Shown: positions 5,823-11,338 of the stretch, piece after piece
How the letters are laid out: every line of letters begins with the position of its first letter
Position numbering within the stretch: position 1 is the stretch's first letter
Position numbers and translations under genes: made by a program
The notes under the pieces: model-generated
The model's database searches: none
Seen by the model: the letters and a program-made list of their open reading frames with translations, nothing else
Told to the model about the DNA's origin: nothing
DNA from: an uncultured Collinsella sp.
GTDB lineage: Bacteria > Actinomycetota > Coriobacteriia > Coriobacteriales > Coriobacteriaceae
Direction of reading: 5' to 3'
NCBI GenBank assembly: GCA_959606065.1
Contig: CAUHHV010000038.1
Coordinates: forward strand, 1-11,338
DNA: 11,338 nt

Positions 5823-8374
5823 TGCCCGCAAAGGGTAACGGGACCGAGGATGCCGCTCGGGGCGACGGGTTCGGTGAGGGCGAAGATGTCGGGAATCGCA
5901 TGATCGAGCGTGTTGATGACGTCGACGGTGAGTTCGTGCGTGCCGGCGGCAAGCGGGTCGATGGCAAAGCGATAGGGCGGACAGATGCGTGTGCCGAGTG
6001 GGTGTCCATCGAGCGTAAGTGTCGCGACTTCGTAGACATCTCCCAGGTCGATTGTGGCATCGGCAAGGTCGTTCGCCAGCTCGAACAACGTGCGATAGCG
6101 GAACGTCCCGCAGGCATTGGGGAATCGCTCGGCCGTGAGATCGCACAAGTGCTCGAGTTCCCGCGGGGCGCCAAAGGTTCCGCCGCCGGCAGGGGAGAGG
6201 GCGACGTTCCAAGGGCCGTTGATGTCGAGGGCGAGCGCATCGCTCGAGCCCATGTCCGCGCCGCCCCCGGACTCAAGCTCGCCGTCCGTCTCCAAGGCAA
6301 CGAAGCAGCTCTCGAAGGGTGCGAGCTCAAGCGTTCCGTCAAACGCAACGGGATCGGTGCCATTCAACAGGTCGAGGCGCGTGCCGCAAAGTCGCTCGCC
6401 TTGCGCGAGTTTAACTGTGCAGCCGATGCACTCGCGCGGGTGCTCGTTGACCAGCATGACGTAGGTCTCGCCGGCATGCTCGTAGCGAAGCGCGCGCAGC
6501 CAGGGCTGGGGCGTGTCGGTGACAACCGTCTGCAGCCCAACGCTCGCCAGCACGCCCGCCATATCGGCAAGCGGAGTCGCTGCAAGTTCACCCAGTTCAA
6601 CCACGCCATCGGCGTCGTAAAGCGCGCTCGGCACCTCGTCGACGGCGAGGGCCATAACTCCCGCATCCATCATGCGCCTTACGGCCCGCGCCGTCGCCGA
6701 ACCAATAAATGAAGCTCCTGGCATAACAAACGCCTGGTAACGACAATCGTTTACGGTAAGCATTCCATCAGCAATTGAAACCTCGTAACGGTCCTCATCC
6801 TCAAAAGCCTCGGCGGGCACAAAATCAAAGTCGATCTGCGCGCGCGTGAGCTCGGCAGCCACGCGCTCGATAGGCATGGCGCTGCCGGCCCACTCGGCAT
6901 CGGCGTGGTACAGGATGGCGACGGGACGCGTGGCGCTGCCTCCCGAAAGCAGCGTTGCCGTACGGTTCATATAGCTCATGAGCTGGCCAAAGTGCGGCCA
7001 TTGCGGATTGTTGCCGTGTGCGTAAAAGTGCGGCGGGCAGTCCCAATCGGGGAAGGGCGCCATGCTAAATGCGTGCGGCGTAAACCAGTTAATACCGCGG
7101 ACGAGCATGTGGTCGGCGATCCATTTCATCTCGCGAAGGCCCTCGTGCCAGCCGAAGGCGCCAAAGACCTCGGCCATACAGCGCCCCTGCTTTTTTGGGT
7201 CGAGACGCGCGGCCGAAGAGCCCAGCTTGGCAAGCGCGTAGGTAAAGAACTCCATGTTCCACGCGCCGTGGAAGTAGCTGTAGCGCCCGTGGTCGATGCC
7301 GGGGGCAAGCTGGTTGATGACAACGTCGATGCCCGCCATATCTTGTCCGGCGACCGCGCGGAAGTAGTGCCCGGCGCCCTGGCCCAGGCGCGTGTGGCAG
7401 CTTTTGTCCTCAATCACATGTCCGATGTGCATGACGCCGCGCTCGCGGCACCAGTCGCCAATCTGCTCGTCAAAGCATGCGCGGTAGAGTTGCGTGGCAA
7501 TGTCCATGTAGGCGTGACGGGCTCGGGCACCATCTGCCTCGCGTGTCCAAAGGCCGTGTAGCTTGGTGAGCCAGTCCTCGCCAAGTGCATTGCACAGGCG
7601 GCTGGCAAGCTCGTCCGACCAGGGCAGTGACATATCGCCGCGTCCAATAAAGCTGCTGGTAGAAGCATCGTCGAGAGCCGTGCCCTTCTCGTTCATAAAG
7701 CCCGGCTCATCGGTAAAGAACCCCAGTATGGTGCAGCCGAACTCGTCGCCCAGGTGCTCAAACGTGGGCTCGTAGACGGCATCGATGAGCACACGGCACG
7801 AATCGGCGTCGACCATGTTGATGTACTCATCGCGAAAGCCGGTCTTTTGGCTGGTGACGAAGAGCTCGACGGTGGTGATGCCGGCGGGCGCGTCAAAACG
7901 CAGGCGAGCGGGGGTGCCGTCGGCCTGCTCAACGGAGAGCTCAAGGTCGAGCGGTGCGCCGGCGGCGTCGAAAGTCGCCGCGCCCACAAAGCGCTCCGTG
8001 TGATCCATAAGATTGCCGAGCTTGATGACCGTGGACGGCTGGGGACCGACGACCGTAACCGTGCGATGTTTGAGCACGGTCTTCTTAAGCGCGGGGTCGA
8101 CGTTCTCGCCCGCAAGCGCGCCGTTGGCGTAGCCCGTGGGGAAATGGGCGTCGTCGAGCAGCCAGATCTTCAACCCTAAGCGCTTGCACTCGCCGATGAT
8201 AAAACGCAGGTCAGCCCACCAGCCGTTGCGACAAAACTCGGGATGCGTGCGCGATTCGAGGCAGACCTCGCGGATGTTCGCACCGGCGATCTGCTCCAGG
8301 TATTCGGTAATCGTCTCGTGCGCCTCGCCCTTGAGCCACAAGAACGGAAGCACATGGTTGTCGTGTGCCGCCAT
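5807..8374 (-). CDS. Large intracellular glycoside-hydrolase-like protein (GH106-like architecture)
   Basis: This 855-residue protein has no signal peptide or membrane segment, so it is cytoplasmic. The N-terminal part looks like a TIM barrel: WLLDDAHFPTGYANG (71-85), GFFTDEPGF (218-226) and MAEVFGAFGW (400-409). Acidic residues D222, E223 and E402 are candidate catalytic residues. About 485-620 resembles a glutamine-amidotransferase-like fold seen in some beta-galactosidases, and about 720-850 resembles the beta-sandwich sugar-binding domain of GH2/GH106 enzymes. The layout recalls GH106 rhamnosidases, but the substrate cannot be read from sequence and a new family is possible. ATG 8374 is chosen because AGAGGAG lies five bases upstream; GTG 8380 overlaps that site. 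The gene is divergent from the AraC regulator and precedes the RpiR-type gene. Its last codons and stop lie within a repeat. It is likely to act on an imported oligosaccharide or glycoside. Confidence 0.75.
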   Translation of the reverse strand: MAAHDNHVLPFLWLKGEAHETITEYLEQIAGANIREVCLESRTHPEFCRNGWWADLRFIIGECKRLGLKIWLLDDAHFPTGYANGALAGENVDPALKKTVLKHRTVTVVGPQPSTVIKLGNLMDHTERFVGAATFDAAGAPLDLELSVEQADGTPARLRFDAPAGITTVELFVTSQKTGFRDEYINMVDADSCRVLIDAVYEPTFEHLGDEFGCTILGFFTDEPGFMNEKGTALDDASTSSFIGRGDMSLPWSDELASRLCNALGEDWLTKLHGLWTREADGARARHAYMDIATQLYRACFDEQIGDWCRERGVMHIGHVIEDKSCHTRLGQGAGHYFRAVAGQDMAGIDVVINQLAPGIDHGRYSYFHGAWNMEFFTYALAKLGSSAARLDPKKQGRCMAEVFGAFGWHEGLREMKWIADHMLVRGINWFTPHAFSMAPFPDWDCPPHFYAHGNNPQWPHFGQLMSYMNRTATLLSGGSATRPVAILYHADAEWAGSAMPIERVAAELTRAQIDFDFVPAEAFEDEDRYEVSIADGMLTVNDCRYQAFVMPGASFIGSATARAVRRMMDAGVMALAVDEVPSALYDADGVVELGELAATPLADMAGVLASVGLQTVVTDTPQPWLRALRYEHAGETYVMLVNEHPRECIGCTVKLAQGERLCGTRLDLLNGTDPVAFDGTLELAPFESCFVALETDGELESGGGADMGSSDALALDINGPWNVALSPAGGGTFGAPRELEHLCDLTAERFPNACGTFRYRTLFELANDLADATIDLGDVYEVATLTLDGHPLGTRICPPYRFAIDPLAAGTHELTVDVINTLDHAIPDIFALTEPVAPSGILGPVTLCGQNLPK

Positions 8375-8490
8375 ATCCACTCCTCTAAAACCAACCTTTT
8401 AAATCGATTGAAGTCAGAGTACGCCGAGCGCGCCGTCCTGCTAATATCAAAACCACAGCAGAATATGACCGAATCAACGATTGTAATGCC
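8375..8490. promoter_or_regulatory. Divergent control region between hydrolase and AraC genes
   Basis: This 116-base spacer must hold both promoters. It contains a -10-like TAATAT (8442-8447) for the plus strand without a good -35 box, the 8-bp palindrome AATCGATT (8403-8410), and the hydrolase ribosome site. The AraC gene has no clear ribosome site. An activator site for the AraC protein is expected here by position; none can be assigned. Confidence 0.4.
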
Positions 8491-9498
8491 ATGGATCTTG
8501 CACGTTTAGACAGCCTTCTGCTCGAGCTGACCGACAGCGAGCGTGCTTACCACGCGGGCGCCCGCTATGACTGGAATGATGCGTTCAGCTGGGGTCATCA
8601 ACAGAATATCGGTGAAAAACATATCCATAAAATCGGTGACCCGACGCGAGCCTTGCACCAAGAAGGCATGCCTGAGGGCCTATCAATCGTGCGCAGCTCG
8701 CGCTTCAACCCTGTACCGGAGCATGTGCACGATTATGTCGAAATCAGCTATGTCTATCGCGGGCATGCGCCGCAGACCGTCAACGGCGAACAGCTCATGC
8801 TTGCCCAAAACGAGGTGCTCTTACTCGACGCCGCCTGTCCACATGCCGTAGGCGAGCTCGGCGAGCATGACATTATGCTGAGCATCGTCATCTCGCGGCC
8901 GATGTTGCACCGCAGCCTAGAGCAGAGCCTGTCGCCGTCAAGCACCGTCTCGCAGTTCCTCATTAATGCCCTCAATGACGAAACCGACCACCGCGGTCAT
9001 GTGCATTTCCGCACGGGCAACAGCCGCCGCGTGCGCCGATATATGCAGGAGATGCTGTGCGAGCTTCTGGAGCCGACGGCTGCGAGTCCCCAGATCGTGT
9101 CGAAGCTGTTTGAGTTGCTGCTGGTCGAACTTATGCAAAGCTATGAGACATCGCTGCTGCAGGCGGACATGCCCAGGCTGCCTTCGGCGCAGGTCGCGGC
9201 CGCCGTGGGCTACATCGAGCGCCATGCCTGCGATTGTACGCTCGAGGACGTAGCTCGCCACCTCCATCTGAGTCCCAACTACGCAAGCGCACTGCTCAAG
9301 CGGCAGACGGGCCACACGTTTATGCAGCTCGTGCAGGAGAGCCGCCTGGCACGCGCGGCAACACTGCTCGACGCCGGTGCCACTGCCGAAACCGCGGCGC
9401 GCGAGGCCGGCTACGCCAACATGAGCTTCTTCTACAAAAAGTTTGCCGAGCGCTATGGCTGCACGCCGGCAGCGTATCGCCAGCGTTTGCCCAGATAA
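8491..9498 (+). CDS. AraC-family transcriptional regulator with cupin-like sensor domain
   Basis: This 335-residue cytoplasmic protein has the AraC/XylS layout. Its N-terminal beta-barrel carries the sugar-sensor pattern EHVHDYVEISYVYRG (77-91). The C-terminal double helix-turn-helix runs from about 233 to 333, with first helices at TLEDVARHLHLSPNYASALL (250-269) and the second at AETAAREAGYANMSFFYKKF (299-318), which fits the family signature. Length is typical. ATG 8491 is used although no clear Shine-Dalgarno site precedes it; nearby ATGs at 8465 and 8486 are out of frame. It is divergent from the large hydrolase and upstream of the GH1 gene, so it is the likely local activator for one or both. 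The inducer is probably a sugar, but this is inferred from the family. Confidence 0.92.
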   Translation: MDLARLDSLLLELTDSERAYHAGARYDWNDAFSWGHQQNIGEKHIHKIGDPTRALHQEGMPEGLSIVRSSRFNPVPEHVHDYVEISYVYRGHAPQTVNGEQLMLAQNEVLLLDAACPHAVGELGEHDIMLSIVISRPMLHRSLEQSLSPSSTVSQFLINALNDETDHRGHVHFRTGNSRRVRRYMQEMLCELLEPTAASPQIVSKLFELLLVELMQSYETSLLQADMPRLPSAQVAAAVGYIERHACDCTLEDVARHLHLSPNYASALLKRQTGHTFMQLVQESRLARAATLLDAGATAETAAREAGYANMSFFYKKFAERYGCTPAAYRQRLPR

Positions 9499-9546
9499 AA
9501 CCGACCAAAATAAACCTGTCCCTTTTTGGCAGTCCCTTTTTGGCAG
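9497..9546. repeat. Imperfect repeat after the AraC gene with a 14-bp tandem duplication
   Basis: Starting at the AraC stop codon, CCAAAATAAACCTGTCC followed by TTTTTGGCAGG matches the minus-strand form of the hairpin at 5785-5822 almost exactly. Here TCCCTTTTTGGCAG is duplicated in tandem (9519-9532 and 9533-9546) and the left arm has diverged (CGACC in place of TGCC), so only a short CCAAAA/TTTTGG stem remains. It probably serves as a weak terminator. Confidence 0.75.
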
Positions 9547-9558
9547 GTGTCAGGAAGT

Positions 9559-9628
9559 GTCAGGGGCGGGGTGGCGGCGGGGTGCCGCTGCGAAAAGAAG
9601 TGTCGGGTTTGGCACCCCTGCCCCTGTC
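9559..9628. repeat. GC-rich hairpin between the AraC and GH1 genes
   Basis: The arm 9559-9573 pairs with 9613-9628 over 14 base pairs, with one mismatch and one bulged T, and encloses a smaller GCGGC/GCCGC stem (9574-9578 with 9584-9588). It lies about 60 bases before the GH1 start. It could terminate AraC transcripts or structure the GH1 leader. Between it and the gene a -10-like GATACT (9648-9653) lacks a good -35 box. Confidence 0.55.
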
Positions 9629-9684
9629 TGTCGCGTGCGTGGGCGATACTCGGCTTATCGAACCGCGATGCAAAGGAGATGCTC

Positions 9685-11133
9685 ATGGCAAACATCAAGT
9701 TCCCCGAGGGCTTCTATTGGGGTGGCGCCACCGCCGCCAACCAGTTTGAGGGTGCTTGGAACGTGGACGGCCGCGGCCCTTCCGTCGACGACCACTTCCT
9801 GGGCGGCAGCTACAAGGAGCCGCGTCAGATTACGATCGACATCGACCCCGACCGCTTCTACCCCAATCATGACGGTATCGACTTCTACCATCACTACGAG
9901 GAGGATATCGCGCTGTTCGCCGAGATGGGCTTTACCATGTTCCGCATGTCCATCTCTTGGAGCCGCATCTTCCCCAACGGCGACGACGCCGAGCCCAACG
10001 AGGCCGGCCTCGCCTTCTACGACCGCGTCTTCGACTGCCTGCGCGCTCACAATATCGAGCCGCTCGTGACCCTGTCGCACTACGAGATGCCCTATCATCT
10101 GGTCGAGAAGTACAACGGCTGGGCGAGCCGCGAGCTCATCGGCTTCTTTGAGAAGTACTGCCAGACCGTCTTCGACCGCTATCAGGACAAGGTCAAGTTC
10201 TGGCTCACCTTCAACGAGATCAACTGCGGCACCCAGGACATGGGCAACCTCTTTGGGACCAGCATGATCCAGGGCTTTGAGGGCCCGGCTTCGGCGGTCC
10301 ACACCACGCCGCAGGAGCGTATGCAGGCGCTGCATCACCAGTTTGTTGCCAGCGGCCGTGTCGTGCGCTATGCCCACGAGCACTACCCGCAGTTTAAGAT
10401 GGGCAACATGGATTGCTTCATCCTTTCCTATGCCGCCACGTGCGATCCGGCCGACGTGTTCGCAACGCAGCAGGAGATGAATACCATGAACTGGTACTGC
10501 TCCGACGTGCAGGTGCGCGGCAAGTATCCGTTCTATGCCAAGCGCTTCTGGGCCGAGAACGACGTTGAGCTTGTGATGGAGGACGGCGACCTGCAGGATA
10601 TTGCCGACGGCAAGGTCGATTTCTACACCTTTAGCTACTACATGTCCGGCACCGTGGGCACCCACAAGGATCACGAGATGACCGAGGGCAACATGACCTT
10701 TGGCGGCAAGAATCCCTATCTGGAGTCCACCGACTGGGGCTGGCAGATCGATCCGCTGGGCCTGCGCATCGCCCTCAACGAGATTTACGCCCGCTACGAG
10801 ATTCCGCTGATGGTGGTCGAGAACGGCATGGGCGCCTACGATGAGGTCGAGGAGGACGGCTCCATCCACGATCCGTATCGTATCGCCTACTTGCGCAGCC
10901 ACGTCAAGGCCATGGGCGAGGCCATTGCCGACGGCGTCGACCTGATTGCCTACACCTGGTGGGGCCCCATCGACCTGGTGTCCGCCGGCACGGGCGAGAT
11001 GCGCAAGCGCTACGGCTTCATCCACGTCGATAAGTACGACGACGGCACCGGTACTTACGAGCGCCGCCGCAAGGACAGCTTCTACGCCTACCAGAAGATC
11101 ATCAAGTCCAACGGCACCGAGGGTCTGGCTTAA
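9685..11133 (+). CDS. 6-phospho-beta-glucosidase, glycoside hydrolase family 1
   Basis: A cytoplasmic retaining enzyme that splits 6-phospho-beta-glucosides delivered by a PTS into glucose 6-phosphate and an aglycone or sugar. The 482 residues form one GH1 barrel: the N-terminal signature FPEGFYWGGATAANQFEGAW (6-25), TFNEIN with the acid/base Glu178, and VVENGMGA with the nucleophile Glu379. The C-terminal stretch SAGTGEMRKRYGFI provides Ser433, Lys441 and Tyr443, the phosphate-binding set that separates phospho-glucosidases from plain beta-glucosidases, with spacing like BglA. Length is typical. ATG 9685 is chosen, with AAAGGAG seven bases upstream; in-frame ATG 9679 overlaps that site. It follows the AraC gene on the same strand, with repeats between, so it may have its own promoter. 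A phospho-beta-galactosidase preference cannot be excluded. Confidence 0.93.
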   Translation: MANIKFPEGFYWGGATAANQFEGAWNVDGRGPSVDDHFLGGSYKEPRQITIDIDPDRFYPNHDGIDFYHHYEEDIALFAEMGFTMFRMSISWSRIFPNGDDAEPNEAGLAFYDRVFDCLRAHNIEPLVTLSHYEMPYHLVEKYNGWASRELIGFFEKYCQTVFDRYQDKVKFWLTFNEINCGTQDMGNLFGTSMIQGFEGPASAVHTTPQERMQALHHQFVASGRVVRYAHEHYPQFKMGNMDCFILSYAATCDPADVFATQQEMNTMNWYCSDVQVRGKYPFYAKRFWAENDVELVMEDGDLQDIADGKVDFYTFSYYMSGTVGTHKDHEMTEGNMTFGGKNPYLESTDWGWQIDPLGLRIALNEIYARYEIPLMVVENGMGAYDEVEEDGSIHDPYRIAYLRSHVKAMGEAIADGVDLIAYTWWGPIDLVSAGTGEMRKRYGFIHVDKYDDGTGTYERRRKDSFYAYQKIIKSNGTEGLA

Positions 11134-11284
11134 TCGACAATATGAGTGCCACTGGGGAAAAGGTTTTGGGAAGGGCTTGGAAGGGCTTGCGATTCGAGCC
11201 CTCGCCTTAGTATTTTGGCCATTTGGCACTATAATCACCATAGGCATGCGCATAACGTTGCGCTTAATCAAGAGGAGAAAACGT
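11134..11284. other. Spacer after the GH1 gene with a tandem repeat and weak terminator-like stem
   Basis: GAAGGGCTTG is repeated in tandem (11170-11179, 11180-11189). AGGGCT (11182-11187) pairs with AGCCCT (11197-11202), a small stem followed by CGCCTTAGTATTTT; as a terminator for the GH1 gene this is weak. The promoter of the next gene overlaps the right part. Confidence 0.45.
11207..11235 (+). promoter_or_regulatory. Promoter of the last, partial gene
   Basis: A perfect TATAAT (11230-11235) is preceded at 17 bases by TTAGTA (11207-11212), which is a weak -35. Transcription would start near 11242, about 43 bases before the start codon. The exact -10 box gives the main support. Confidence 0.55.
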
Positions 11285-11338
11285 ATGGGTCTGTTTGACA
11301 TGTTCAAGAAGAAGGCTGAGCCCGCGGCTGCCGCTGCT
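11285..11338 (+). CDS. Start of a further gene, possibly PTS glucose-type IIA protein (partial)
   Basis: Only 18 codons lie in the window: a start MGLFDMFKKK followed by a charged and alanine-rich stretch. ATG 11285 has AGAGGAG eight bases upstream. The opening resembles the N terminus of Crr-type IIA proteins, and a PTS component would fit the neighbouring phospho-glucosidase, but short lysine-rich starts also occur in other cytoplasmic proteins, so the identity is a suggestion only. Confidence 0.45.
   Translation, partial: MGLFDMFKKKAEPAAAAA

Noticed and set aside
9655..11307. A 550-codon open frame opposite the GH1 gene
   Set aside because: The opposite strand has full GH1 motifs; the antisense product is a Val/Leu/Ala/His-rich shadow without domains.

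Overview
The window looks like chromosome of a high-GC Gram-positive gut bacterium of the Coriobacteriia, most likely Collinsella or a close relative. The evidence is high G+C with G/C-ending codons, AGGAG-type ribosome binding sites, a clostridial-style regulator fused to desulfoferrodoxin, a PTS-linked sugar locus, and many short intergenic palindromes. The genus is an inference from general resemblance; no marker gene here proves it.

Layout. (1) 1-2655, minus strand: mgtA, a magnesium-translocating P-type ATPase whose last few residues run off the left edge. (2) 2656-3090: a divergent intergenic region with the mgtA leader, a perfect 14-bp-arm hairpin and a possible mgtA promoter. (3) 3091-3771, plus strand: pyrE, orotate phosphoribosyltransferase. 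(4) 3772-4145: a repeat-rich spacer with several palindromes, one of them about 99 bp long, followed by a plausible promoter and a 10-bp palindrome. (5) 4146-4766, plus strand: an XRE-type DNA-binding domain fused to a complete two-iron desulfoferrodoxin-like domain. (6) 4767-4910: a convergent spacer with a long inverted repeat. (7) 4911-8374, minus strand: a large intracellular glycoside-hydrolase-like protein, then an RpiR/SIS regulator, as a probable two-gene transcription unit. (8) 8491-9498, plus strand and divergent: an AraC-type regulator with a cupin-like sensor domain. (9) 9685-11133, plus strand: a GH1 6-phospho-beta-glucosidase. (10) 11285-end, plus strand: the first 18 codons of a further gene, possibly a PTS glucose-type IIA protein.

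How the genes may work together. The right half reads as a carbohydrate-use locus. A sugar entering through a PTS would be phosphorylated, and the GH1 enzyme would cut a 6-phospho-beta-glucoside. The large hydrolase carries no signal peptide and would act on an imported, possibly decorated, oligosaccharide. The AraC and RpiR proteins are the likely local regulators. No sugar permease lies in the window. mgtA and pyrE are housekeeping genes with no obvious functional tie to the sugar genes.

The most interesting signals are the helix-turn-helix/desulfoferrodoxin fusion, which keeps every expected iron ligand but lacks the Glu-Lys pair recalled from the enzymes, and a set of intergenic hairpins whose stems differ but whose loops share a GGAC(A/G) core. 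One of those hairpins supplies the last codons and stop codon of the large hydrolase.
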